Below, piece after piece: positions 1 to 10,126 of a DNA stretch of 64,000 nt; position 1 is the stretch's first letter, and every line of letters begins with the position of its first letter. A program made the translations under genes and the position numbers. The notes beneath the pieces were generated by a model that did not search any database, had not been told where the DNA came from, and worked only from the letters and a program-made list of their open reading frames with translations. Source of the DNA: Septoria linicola (lineage: Eukaryota > Ascomycota > Dothideomycetes > Mycosphaerellales > Mycosphaerellaceae); contig CP099419.1 in assembly GCA_024114885.1 (NCBI GenBank), positions 2,976,001-3,040,000 of the forward strand. Reading direction: 5' to 3'.

Positions 1-325
1 TCGCGGCTTGAAAGTGGCCGATCAGTACATAAGTGTCAATCATGTAGATGAAATCGAAACATCTCGTGTCCCTGGTTCCTTCCCAAGTCTGGGCGCCACT
101 TCTGCTCGAGATCGCTCTTGCTGCATGCCACATACCACGATGCTACCTGCTACAGCAGCTTGCTGCTACAACTCAGCTGACCACAGCACGCCCTCACTTA
201 GCAAACTCGAAACAGCACGCCTTATAGTAACGCACCTCAACCACTATCTCAACCCATGTTACCTGAAAACCGGAGCCCTCAACACAAAGCCTCAACGGAA
301 CCAAGCAACCTCACTATAGCTCAGC
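1..325. other. Left-edge stretch without a recognisable gene
   Basis: Open frames here are short and show no domain or splice structure I can support. The stretch probably holds the upstream region of the small cysteine-rich gene that starts at 326, and the window edge may cut something to the left. Confidence 0.4.
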
Positions 326-589
326 ATGTGCTACTACCGCTACCGAATCTTCCCCTGCGGATGCCGCGAGAAGTTTCTCACCTATCGATGCAGCTTCGCG
401 GACCGCCCGCAAATCGGCAAAGGCCATAGTTCCACGCATCAGAAGGATCCAAGAAAGAAAGACGTGGAGGTCTCCGGCCCATGTCCTAGCAACTGTGCCA
501 ACTGGAAGGATAAAGCGTGGACAAAGCCTGATTGGAAAACGAGTATCGTCATTCGCACCCAAGGCTGGCATAAGCTATTTTGGCGCTGA
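326..589 (+). CDS. Small cysteine-rich protein, tandem copy A (intronless)
   Basis: An 87-residue protein of unknown function starting MCYYRYRIFPCGC. It aligns without gaps over about 56 residues with the product of the next gene (929-1257), sharing the MC-x-YRYR start, the CGC pair, the LTYRC and RPQ-x-GKGH blocks and a C-P-x-N-C pair near residues 52-56. Cysteines at 2, 11, 13, 22 and the C-P-x-N-C pair are conserved in both, which suggests metal binding or a structural role; that is inference. There is no signal peptide. The C-terminal 30 residues differ between copies. Start codon context (agcATGTGCT) is shared with copy B. Many fungi carry short proteins opening with an MC-x-Y-x(n)-CGC pattern, and this resembles them, but I know no assigned function. 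The copy has no intron where copy B has one. Confidence 0.6.
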   Translation: MCYYRYRIFPCGCREKFLTYRCSFADRPQIGKGHSSTHQKDPRKKDVEVSGPCPSNCANWKDKAWTKPDWKTSIVIRTQGWHKLFWR

Positions 590-928
590 ATTGGTTTCCT
601 CTACCAGTGCTTGCTTGAGCCCTGAGCGTCCACCTCAACACGATCATACGACTTTTACATGCGTTTCCAAGGATTCGGGTCCCACCGGGTTGTGCTGGCG
701 CAGTTGTTTCGACAATCGTTCACTTTCCATATGGCGTTGGGAGCATCGTGTGCAAACGCGCACTGCCACGAAAATGCTTCGGTATACAGTAAACATTGTA
801 CAATATTCCATGCAACATACTTTTCGAGTCGATCAGCACATCTTGTACCATATCGAGAGCTTTTCCAGCTGGCCTTCATTCCAGGTCGACAGGCAAATCG
901 AGTCAACAACCACTTCCAAATTAGCAGC
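590..928. other. Spacer between the tandem copies
   Basis: About 340 bp separating copy A and copy B. I see no third copy or degenerate copy here. It is the likely promoter of copy B. Confidence 0.4.
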
Positions 929-1257
929 ATGTGCTTCTATCGCTATCGCCGATGGGACTGTGGTAAGCACATCAACCTCTGACAACTCACAGCTACCAAT
1001 ATACTGACATATGTCCGATCTTTTCAGGCTGCAAGGAGAAGTACCTGACCTACCGCTGCGGCTACGCTACTCGCCCACAAGTCGGAAAGGGGCACGAGTT
1101 CGTCTGGCAGAAAGACACCAAAGGCAAAGACATCTACGAGCGCGGCGAATGTCCTCAGAATTGCGTGGGAATCAAGAAGCCTTCGGAGGAGGAAATGCAT
1201 TGGCGTGAGCGATTCTCGAGGTTCTCGACTGGTTGGAGGGATTTCTTTTATCGGTGA
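929..1257 (+). CDS. Small cysteine-rich protein, tandem copy B (one intron)
   Basis: Model join(929..962, 1028..1257), 87 residues, the same length as copy A. Exon 1 encodes MCFYRYRRWDC plus the first base of Gly12; a 65-bp intron with GTAAGC donor and TTTTCAG acceptor follows; exon 2 restores Gly-Cys and continues through LTYRCGYATRPQVGKGH to a C-P-x-N-C motif and a basic aromatic C-terminus ending DFFYR. Without splicing the frame stops after 17 codons, so splicing is needed to obtain the alignment to copy A. The first 56 residues are clearly homologous to copy A; the tails diverge. No signal peptide and no named domain. A zinc-binding or disulphide role for the six shared cysteines is possible but unproven. 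Confidence 0.6.
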
Positions 1258-1586
1258 TTTCAGTTCTCAAGGGGAATGTTCAAAGGCAGCGATGGAGCTT
1301 TGATATTTCTGATGTGGATGTGCGTTGCGGTGCTCTGCTACCGAGTCCGCGTTGCGTTGAACGTCATGCTTCTTCGAGCGATTGATCGTCTCCTGCAAGC
1401 TCGAGAATATGGTCTCTCATGGTTTGGGGCGCTCCGTTCCTGAGGTATGCGAGCTACGCCATCAATGGTAGCTGTGGTCTCTAGCACAGTGCACGAGTAA
1501 TCTTCCATCGAGCGCGGCTTCTCGCGTTGGTCTCTGGCTATCACGGGATCTCCTTCTTCATTCTGATCAAAACTGCCATCAACACC
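1258..1586. other. Intergenic region, convergent
   Basis: Region between the 3' end of copy B and the 3' end of the minus-strand Nce101-like gene. I see no further coding signal. Confidence 0.4.
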
Positions 1587-1853
1587 TCAACCCGTCTTCT
1601 CCTCAATCTTCTCCACTGCACCTCCAAAGATCAATTCCGTCCTCCTCTTCAGCGCAATAATCGTCTGCTGTGTAGTATGCCCCTTCTCCTTCTCCTCTCG
1701 ATTAATGCGCACCGCAGCTGCAGCGAAACCCACGCTCACGGCAAAGATGGGGTCGATGGCTCTGCGTGACAGAACACTTGATCAGCTCAGCACGCAAAGG
1801 GGCCTTGTTGTGATATTGTGTACTCACTTTGAGATGAGATATGGCGTCGACAT
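1587..1853 (-). CDS. NCE101: Non-classical export protein 1 (Nce101/Nce1-like)
   Basis: Model on the minus strand: exon 1 1853..1828, 66-bp intron 1827..1762 (GTGAGT donor, GCAG acceptor), exon 2 1761..1587; 66 residues. The spliced product begins MSTPYLISKAIDPIFAVSVG, then reads AAAVRINREEKEKG and HTTQQT. The YLIS, DPIFAVSVG and AAVRINREEKEKG blocks are hallmarks of the short Nce101 family, single-pass membrane proteins named for a role in export of leaderless proteins in yeast. The hydrophobic stretch around residues 12-27 would be the membrane segment. Neither exon is noticeable alone: the first is nine codons and the second lacks a start. The C-terminal tail of about 20 residues is charged. 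The family assignment is strong; the biochemical role is poorly defined in general. Confidence 0.8.
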
Positions 1854-2548
1854 CTTTACTCAATCACAAACGCGTGCCGTTTGGCCAGAACGACGCGACG
1901 TGCAGGCATTCATGTGAAGTTCTGAGCTCGCGCACGGACCTCATTATGTCGGCAGGCGCGATCTGATGACGATCTCGTTCCTCCCCCGCCTTCACTGCGA
2001 TAAGCGGTCAGCTGTCACAAGGCAACGGTGCAGCTGGCGTGAAGCGCGCGTATTGCGTGTATGAGTCGCTTTGCCTCGTGTGACTAGTAGGCTGCTTTTG
2101 TCACATGCTGTGGGCAGCTTGCTATAATTTGATGACGCACCACATATCCACGTCACGCCTCGCAGCCTTGCATCCGAGGAATAACACTGCTAACAACAGA
2201 AGAGGCTATGGTATTGCAAAGCTACGACCTAACGCTGAGCTATGCGATACTGCTGCTAAGATACCGTGCTGCGCCGTATGACGATCCGAGTCCGTCGCTC
2301 TGTGTGTTTGTCTCAACTTGACCGGGCTTATCAGCGGTGCCTGCCACCTTTGCCTTGCCTATCTTCTGCTGCGTGCTATTCATATTCCTATTGCTCAATC
2401 GTCCTCGCAAAAGTGCCTCCCATAACGCCCTGTCCCAAAGAGAAACCTCCTGTCATTGGGGCACAAAGGGCATTTGCCGGGTAGTGTCATCGTGAATTGT
2501 GTCATCGTGGCGGGTAGTGTCGTAGTCGTCGGAGGAACATGACATAGT
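1854..2548. other. Intergenic region between NCE101 and ATG8
   Basis: About 700 bp with no supported gene. It contains the promoter side of the Nce101-like gene and the 3' flank of ATG8, both on the minus strand. Confidence 0.5.
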
Positions 2549-3590
<1,042 letters not shown>

Positions 3591-4763
3591 TCACAACGTC
3601 GCGGTTGGGAAATAGTACTGGTCCCACAGGAACTCGTAGTCCTCAATGAACGTTCCGACCATATCCAGGATAGGCTTTCCCTTCAGCTTGTTTGCCGTTC
3701 CTTGGATCATGGTCCGGGTAATGTTCTCGTAGAAGGCGCCACGCATGGTCCACCAGGCCAGTGACCAGCCACGCTTCTTGATCTCTTCTCGTTCCAGCTG
3801 AGTCAATCCGCGTGCCACGCCGCCAGGTCGTCGGTTCTCCAAGTCACGCTTCGCCAAAGATCGAGCACCATATTCGATGCTCAGTCCGAGCAACCACGGT
3901 CTCCAGTCTGCTTTCCCCTTGCCGTCTTCTCGTTGGCTCCAGTATGACATGGCGGCAGCGTAGATGACGGGACGTAGAATGAACATAACCTCTGCGATTT
4001 CACCAAAGCCTGATGTTCGGTGAAGGAGCTGTTTCGGCGGCTTGATGTCGTCGGCAGTGAGCACCTTTGACACTAGATATGATGATATATCGCTCGAATC
4101 TGGTAGAGGCGGCAACGTCAGAGACGTCCGTGGCATGGTCCATTGATCGCTGCCAGGCTCCGACGGCTCCGACGGCGGTGTCGACAACTCTTCTTCTTCC
4201 TGAGGCGGCTTTTCCTCAACTACTTCTCTCTCAGGCAACGGTGGGTCCAGAAGTGGTCGCGAGTTCGTCAGGCGCATCATGATTAATCTGCACACTGCTT
4301 TGACTGCCTCCAAGAATACCACAAGCCTCCACTTCGCTTTCTCGCCCTTCCTCCTTGCCATCATCTCCAGTAGCAGTTCGGTATACTGCACAACAGTCAA
4401 GGTAGTCGCGGTCCGCCTATATGTCGGGCTCTTTTGACAGTAGAACCTCGTATACCGATTGTGTGGGCTTTGGTGTCGTGGTTGCGTTCGTAAAGAGTGC
4501 GCTAGAGCACGCGAGAGCAGATTGTCATGGTAGAGTGAGAGCAGTTGCACGCCAGAATTGAGACCTTCAGTACCAACATCTGACATTCGCATGCCTCCAG
4601 GTGCCAGATATGTCAAGGAACGCAATGCGCCCTCGACTTGTCCCACTGCGCCAGCGTTCTTGGTGATGAAGTCGCCGTACATGCTGATCCATTTGGACGG
4701 GAGGCTCACGACGACCTTGGTCTGATTTGCTGCATGTTTGAGGCCCTCCATGGCGCCAGTCAT
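3591..4763 (-). CDS. PEX16: Peroxisomal membrane protein Pex16
   Basis: A 390-residue peroxin from the ATG at 4763. The N-terminal region carries the family's KWISMYGDFITKNAGAVGQV and ALRSLTYLAPGGM, then SGVQLLSLYHDNLL; the C-terminal half has FGEIAEVMFILRPVIYAAAM and a block ending DMVGTFIEDYEFLWDQYYF. Pex16 works in early peroxisome membrane biogenesis and Pex3-dependent membrane protein insertion. A central Pro/Glu-rich, disordered insert (roughly residues 180-220) separates the halves, as in other fungi. The frame stays open upstream to an in-frame ATG at 4937, which would add 58 residues unlike the family; I prefer 4763 because the conserved part starts about 20 residues after it. No intron is needed. 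Confidence 0.92.
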   Translation of the reverse strand: MTGAMEGLKHAANQTKVVVSLPSKWISMYGDFITKNAGAVGQVEGALRSLTYLAPGGMRMSDVGTEGLNSGVQLLSLYHDNLLSRALAHSLRTQPRHQSPHNRYTRFYCQKSPTYRRTATTLTVVQYTELLLEMMARRKGEKAKWRLVVFLEAVKAVCRLIMMRLTNSRPLLDPPLPEREVVEEKPPQEEEELSTPPSEPSEPGSDQWTMPRTSLTLPPLPDSSDISSYLVSKVLTADDIKPPKQLLHRTSGFGEIAEVMFILRPVIYAAAMSYWSQREDGKGKADWRPWLLGLSIEYGARSLAKRDLENRRPGGVARGLTQLEREEIKKRGWSLAWWTMRGAFYENITRTMIQGTANKLKGKPILDMVGTFIEDYEFLWDQYYFPTATL

Positions 4764-5180
4764 GATCGCGAGACGCTCCTGCGTCGGGAAGAGTTGGATG
4801 CCAATGTGATTACAGAAGAGACACTCTCTCCGCACCGCATCCTCGAGGTCCCTTGACGCGATGATGATCGACGCCGGCTTTGCACGTGGAAGGAGAGGGC
4901 CGAGGCTCACATGCCTCCCAACCTTGGCATTAGCCATGCGCGACACGACTCAACCTCCATGCACATATAGACTTTGGTATGACTTGAGCGCAATCTTGTT
5001 GGACGCAGTGGCCTCAGTCGCCTCGTCAAGAAGGATTCTGATATGACCATAGAGCAATAAAAGAGTTTGTAGCTGCCGATAACTGACACGACGACGTTCT
5101 ATCTATATGATAGCGTAGACCCCCATCGCCATGTTTTCCTTCACTTTCCTGCCGACGTACATTTGCTCCAGCACGCGAAA

Positions 5181-6419
5181 ATGGCTCTACTCCTCGACAG
5201 GGCTTCGATTGTGCGACAGTACCTGTATAGCAAGCAACATATTCCCACTGTTCGCATAGCAGTGCTCGGCTGTGAAGGAGTCGGAAAACGCAGCATTCTC
5301 CAGCGAGTATGAAATTGTTGTGACATCGTCCCATCGGTGCACTGACCGGATTCCAGTTTTGCTATGGAAGCCTCATTGAGCAAACACGTTCGTCTATGAT
5401 GGAGCTCGAATGGCATAAACATGTTGCTGTGCAAGGACGCGATGTTCATGTTCAATTCGATCTCATGAACGATGGCCCGTTCCAGATGCCGGAAGAGGAT
5501 TTGCTCGAATATATTCGTAACAACGAAGCTTATATGCTAGTCTACAACGTAACAGATTTGGAGTCATTCGAGGTCCTGGACGGCGTTTGCCGCTTATATG
5601 CTCGAATACCTCGACAACGGCCATGGCGTGTACCATTCTTCATTGTGGCTTCCAAGATCGATAGATGGCGAGGCGGATGGGCAGTTCCATTTCTGCAGGG
5701 AGACGAGTTTGCTCGGAGCGTTGGCGCAACATTTCTGTCCATGTCGGCATTGAATGGAGAAGGAACGGGCGACGAAGTCATCGTCGATATAGTGAGCAGA
5801 GTTCTGTTGAGTCGATATCAGAACGAAGTGGATACAGTGCCTCGAGCACAGACCCGAACACCTGTTCCTCCGGCCCCTTCAGTATCCCCTTCGCCAGAGT
5901 AAGTTGTAGCCTTGAGTTGAGCGACCTGGCGTGGAGCTGATCGAGCGCGTAGAAGACCAGTCTTGAAGGCACCCTCGATACGACCTTCGATATGGCAACG
6001 TGCGGGATTTCTGCGGCTTCTGCACCGTTCCGGCAGGCTACTTGACTGGGTTCGACCTAAACAGAGCATACACCATTGGAAAACACCCACGAGATACACT
6101 GAAAGGAAGTTCGTATTGTAACCCCAGTACCCAATCATTCCAAACTGACAGATGCAGTGATTCACTGCTGTCGATGACTCCGCCGTCTCTTCCGGGAGCG
6201 GAACACAGGACAAGGTCTTTAACAAGCTTGAATTACAGTCGGAGTCGAGATCTGCTGTCCGCCGTGGAAGACTTTGATCAGGCACCGATGCCTCCAACGA
6301 GGTTTGGAGATCCTGCTCGCCTGGATCATGCGATGCGTCGTTCGAGGACGATGAGTCTGGAAGTGGCGCTAGGTCCAGAGTTCTTCCATGAAGCTCGCAG
6401 CCAGACTCCAGTGAGGTGA
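5181..6419 (+). CDS. Divergent Ras-like small GTPase
   Basis: Model join(5181..5306, 5357..5898, 5953..6108, 6152..6419), about 363 residues. The first intron (5307..5356) is well supported; the later two are tentative. The GTPase fold shows at RIAVLGCEGVGKRS (P-loop, residues about 25-38), ...YMLVYNVTDLESFE, then VPFFIVASKID (G4) and FLSMSALNGEG (G5). Two key sites are unusual: the P-loop has GKR-S instead of GKS/T, and no DxxGQE switch II motif is present (FDLMNDGP stands there). Without the second intron the protein stops at 5902 after a Pro/Ser tail, 222 residues. Splicing at 5899 (GTAAGT) gives a basic tail followed by a Ser/Arg-rich C-terminus to 6419. It lies divergently from PEX16. 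Family membership is likely; GTP hydrolysis is doubtful. Confidence 0.6.
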
Positions 6420-6463
6420 GCCTAAGCTCCTTGCAGGAAACACCTTAATGTACAATGCCAAGT

Positions 6464-6910
6464 TTAGTCCACAGCTTCTGAGACCAGACCCTTAGTCATA
6501 TCTGCTCGTAGGCCGTGGAAGCGATGGAACCACCACTTGTCTGCTTCGTCTTTAGCCCACTTCATCTCAGCAAAAGCTCGCATAGTTAGAGTATCTTCCA
6601 CGCCTGTAAATTCGAGCTCCATGAATACAGTCGCGGTTCCAGCCCGATCATTCACGTCGACCGAAATGTTGTCCACCTTGCAATGGAGGTTGGGAGCTGA
6701 CATCTCCCAGGCTTTAACGATTGCGTTCAGCTGCTCCCAAGTCAAGTGTCCAGGATAGGCATCGAATTGTGCTTGGAAGCCAGTGTGGACGCAAGCCAGA
6801 ATTCTCGCACCCCTCGGATTTCGGTACTCCAAGGGCGTGTCATTGAGATGCTCGATAAAGACATTGCTTATTTCTCTCAGCGCAGGTCTCGGGTCGCCAC
6901 GCACGTCCAT
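6464..6910 (-). CDS. SnoaL/NTF2-like fold protein
   Basis: A single-exon protein of 148 residues starting MDVRGDPRPALREISNVFIE. The pattern of an N-terminal helix pair, then a strand with NISVDVNDRAGTATVFMELE and a closing strand WWFHRFHGLRADM is characteristic of small SnoaL-like or NTF2-like cone-fold proteins in fungi. Such proteins may be enzymes or simple binding domains; no catalytic residues can be assigned. It is convergent with the GTPase gene, 44 bp away at the closest. Function unknown. Confidence 0.6.
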   Translation of the reverse strand: MDVRGDPRPALREISNVFIEHLNDTPLEYRNPRGARILACVHTGFQAQFDAYPGHLTWEQLNAIVKAWEMSAPNLHCKVDNISVDVNDRAGTATVFMELEFTGVEDTLTMRAFAEMKWAKDEADKWWFHRFHGLRADMTKGLVSEAVD

Positions 6911-7471
6911 CGGTCACTCCCGATCCTGTCCTCTTGGTGGTTCGTGGCCTGCACTCACGATTCACGACTTTCTCCAACGCAGTCAACTTTTATACCTCAA
7001 CGCCGCCGAGCCACTTGATCCACTTCGGCCAAGCCATCGCATCCATCGCGTGGGTTTGCCAGGCTATACAACACGTGGTTGGCGCCTGCGAGATAGCCCA
7101 ATAAACTGATCAGCAGTCGAGTGTACAATCAGAACTTAGGAGGCTGTGCTGGCAAAGCTGGAGTGAAGGATGTTCAGTTCATCCTTGCAAGGGCAGGTAC
7201 AAAACAGCACAGTGCGGCACAATTCCGCGACAGTCTCGTATGCTTCAGAACATTTCTCTCCAGACATAGCACAACGTGCGTACGGGCCAGTGATACGCGG
7301 CCACATATTGAAAAACCTTTTAAGAAGACAGATATGATACAGCTGCTGATCGCCTTGGCGACTATGAACCTTACCACGGCTTTCTTCGTGACTGCCATTG
7401 CCTGGGATGCAGCGGCGAATTGGTACTCATAGCCTTTCACAAGCACTTACTCTCGAACCAACCTTGAGAAC
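6911..7471. other. Intergenic region
   Basis: About 560 bp without a supportable gene, between the SnoaL-like start codon and the 3' end of the BTB gene. Short frames on both strands lack domains. Confidence 0.4.
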
Positions 7472-8655
7472 TCAGCCGCCCTTCGTGTGCTTCGTGCCGC
7501 ACTTCTGACAGCGAATCATCATCTCGCCTTGTCCATGCTGACCTCCCCTCTCTGCTACCACAGCGATAGGACTGGCACAGCCGGTATGTCTGCAATGCTT
7601 CAACTCCTGCAATATCTGAATCACTGTTCCGAGATCCTTCTCCGCAGCGTGGCTGGCTTCTTGCTCTGTCTCTATCGCGTCGGTGGCATCTTGGAGTTGC
7701 CTCTCTAGACGCTCCACCTGCCGGCTGAGATCTTTCCGCACCACCTCGTATCGTTTCTCCTCGAGCTGGCGGTCGTCCACTACAGCGTACGTGAGTGCTG
7801 CGCAGAACTCTCCTAGGTGTGGCGAATTGTCTACCGTAGCGACAAAATCCTGCCGCTGGCTCAAAGCATGCGCATGCTTGCGTGCCACCTGCAGCACAGC
7901 CTCCCGCATGCCTCGGTCTTCGGACTTTGGCTGTGCATATACGCAGTCTAGCAGAGCAGGAAAGCCTTGCTTTTCCCACGGGTGTGCTTCCAAAGCTGTC
8001 TTGAACATTTCCGCCGCCTTCTGCTTGAGACTCTCGATGTGGAAGTAGTTTCCTGCGGCGGCCATCTCAACATGCAGGATCAAGATTTCGTTCAGGGGGA
8101 GATAATCGTTCTCTTCCTCGTGGTGCTCCTTTGCTGTTGTGGCCACGGTGGAGCTTGCATTTGTTGTAGTATCTGCATCCGCAGCTGAGGTCGGTGTGCT
8201 AGTCAGGGCGCTGCTTGTTGACTCTGCCAGTACTTGAACCGATGGCACGGCATACCTGGGGCAATTAGCGGAAGATTATAAAAGTCTCTGACATACGTCA
8301 AGCTGCGACTACACTGCTCTGAGCACGAAGTACCGCAGCGCAGGCAGGAATGCTAGAGACATCAAAGGAAATGGAGAAGCCCTATGCCGATTGCATTGAC
8401 GTACAACCTAGTGTAGAGGAACTGGATCATGCGCTGAATGACCTCTGGGCCGAAGTGATTGTGTTCGATCACGCCAAGTGACTCCTTGAAAGCCGAGTCG
8501 ATCTGTCTGGCCAGCAGGTCGGACTGCGAGCAGACTACAGCCCTGTGTAAAGGAAAGTTGCGACCACCGCACGAGATGGTCATGTCGGAATACTGCTCGG
8601 ACGTGTGGAGGGCTGCCATCGCGTCCAGGAAAGCTTGATCGTGTTCGTTCGCCAT
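7472..8655 (-). CDS. BTB/POZ domain protein
   Basis: Model: exon 1 8655..8405, intron 8404..8256 (GTACGT donor, CCCAG acceptor, 149 bp, long for this window), exon 2 8255..7472; 344 residues. Residues about 8-85 form a BTB domain: YSDMTISCGGRNFPLHRAVV, then SDLLARQIDSAFKES and VIQRMIQFLYTRLYAVPSVQ across the splice. The remainder has ILILHVEMAAAGNYFHIESL (the usual post-BTB helical part), a coiled-coil stretch near residues 265-300, and a terminal CQKCGTKH motif plus an upstream Cys/His cluster that could bind zinc. Fungal BTB proteins of this layout are numerous and mostly unassigned; some act as Cul3 adaptors. An alternative donor three bases upstream keeps the frame. Confidence 0.8.
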
Positions 8656-8868
8656 GGCTGGAGTGAGTGATTGGAACCTGTGAGGTTAGGTGTTTGGAAG
8701 AAATTAAAACTCAAAGCAATGTTTGGAGTAAGACAGAGCGGATTGCTGAAGTGACTGGAAAGTGTAAGAGCTTACCGGAAGAGAGTAGGCAAGCTGCTCA
8801 CTTCACATTATTGTGTGATAGACACAATACTTTGGTACTGGTATCACAGATAAAAGACAGATTGTCGA

Positions 8869-9752
8869 TTATAGCTTGTGTCGCTTCTCTCCGCTTGCAA
8901 TCTTTCTGAATTCCTCTTGTGGAACTCCTTTCATAAAGACCTCCAGCCCACTGAACACCTCTTTCACGCCCATTGAATCGTATAGGTCACGCTCAGGAGC
9001 CTTCATCAATTGTTTGATTCTGATCAACGAATCAGGAACAAGATGTGGTCCGAGCCTGTTGTCCACCTCCTCTAGCACGAGCTTCAAGAACTTCTCGCTC
9101 TCTTCAGGCTTGGTATTGAACGTCTTGTTGACAAAGCCGCACTGTACCAACTCTTCACAGCTGACTCGCTTCGACATGAGAAGCGCCTCTGGACCTCTGG
9201 CTGGGCCAAGTCTGGTGAGCATTGCTCGGCTCGAAAGTCCCTCAGCTACCAGACCGAGGGAGGTGAAAGGGCACAGAAGATAGGCGTGTGGTGCGGCGTA
9301 CACGAAGTCTGCCATGCCTACAAGTGCTGCAGCAATGCCCACCACTGGCCCATTGAGGGCGGCCACGAGTATCTTGCGATGTGAGTAGAATGCTTGAGTG
9401 ATGTTCATGTTGAACGCTGCGAAGCTCTGCAGCCATTGCTTGTACTGCTCATCGGCAGGGCCCTTGTTCTGGCCAGCTACAGTAACATCAGCGCCCCTAC
9501 CCCCAATGTCAGTGAAGTGGTTCATGTAGGGCCTCTCAGCGAAACCTACGCGCTGAAGAATCGGCCAGTGCCCGCGAGCACAGTGACAAAAACATCGTCT
9601 CGACCATCAACATGCCTCAGCACTTGGGAGAGGTTGAAGAACAGATCCTGATTCAAGGCTCCTAGCTTCTTGGGCTGATTGATCCTGATAACAGCTACTG
9701 TGCCCTTGATCTCCAGGACAATCTCTTCCACGGCCTTGGGTGCTTTGTCCAT
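8869..9752 (-). CDS. Peroxisomal enoyl-CoA hydratase/isomerase (Eci1-like)
   Basis: Model: exon 1 9752..9550, intron 9549..9497 (GTAGGT/GTAG, 53 bp), exon 2 9496..8869; 276 residues. The crotonase core is clear: GRFFSAGADVT is rebuilt exactly across the splice, followed by ILVAALNGPVVGIAAALVG (oxyanion region) and SLGLVAEGLSS, where the glutamate matches the catalytic Glu of yeast Eci1-type delta3,delta2-enoyl-CoA isomerases. The C-terminus is HKL, a variant peroxisomal targeting signal 1. The likely role is shifting double bonds during beta-oxidation of unsaturated fatty acids in the peroxisome. A hydratase activity cannot be excluded from sequence alone. PEX16 and PEX4 lie in the same window but not adjacent. 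Confidence 0.88.
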
Positions 9753-10126
9753 GCTGTAGCTGGATTTGTGAATGCGTCGGGTGAGAAGATGGAAAGAGAG
9801 AGAGCTGTACGACTTGCCTATGATGGGCAGCTTATGATTAGTCGCGCTGACAGCCACGAGGGCACCGATCGAGGGATTCAAACGAGGACATGCTGCTCGA
9901 GAGTCGCAGAATTGGAGCAAGCCGCAGCCGAGGTTCTGTAGCTTCTGTAGCTTCGTATGGACGACCACCAGGTGAGTGACCGGCGTTGAATTGGTCCTTG
10001 CGGATATCTGATCCCACATGTCCGATATGTCCGCCTGCCAGCATGGATGGGACCATTGCGTGCTGGGCCAACATTCTTTCCTTGGGGAAGTGTTGCTAAA
10101 TCATCTTTGTAAGTACGTCCGTCAAG
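9753..10126. promoter_or_regulatory. Divergent promoter region
   Basis: 374 bp between the divergent start codons of the isomerase (minus) and the NmrA-like gene (plus); it must hold both promoters. I identify no specific binding site with confidence. Confidence 0.45.

Noticed and set aside
4764..4937. N-terminal extension of PEX16 to ATG 4937
   Set aside because: The added 58 residues do not resemble Pex16 and the nearer ATG fits the family start.
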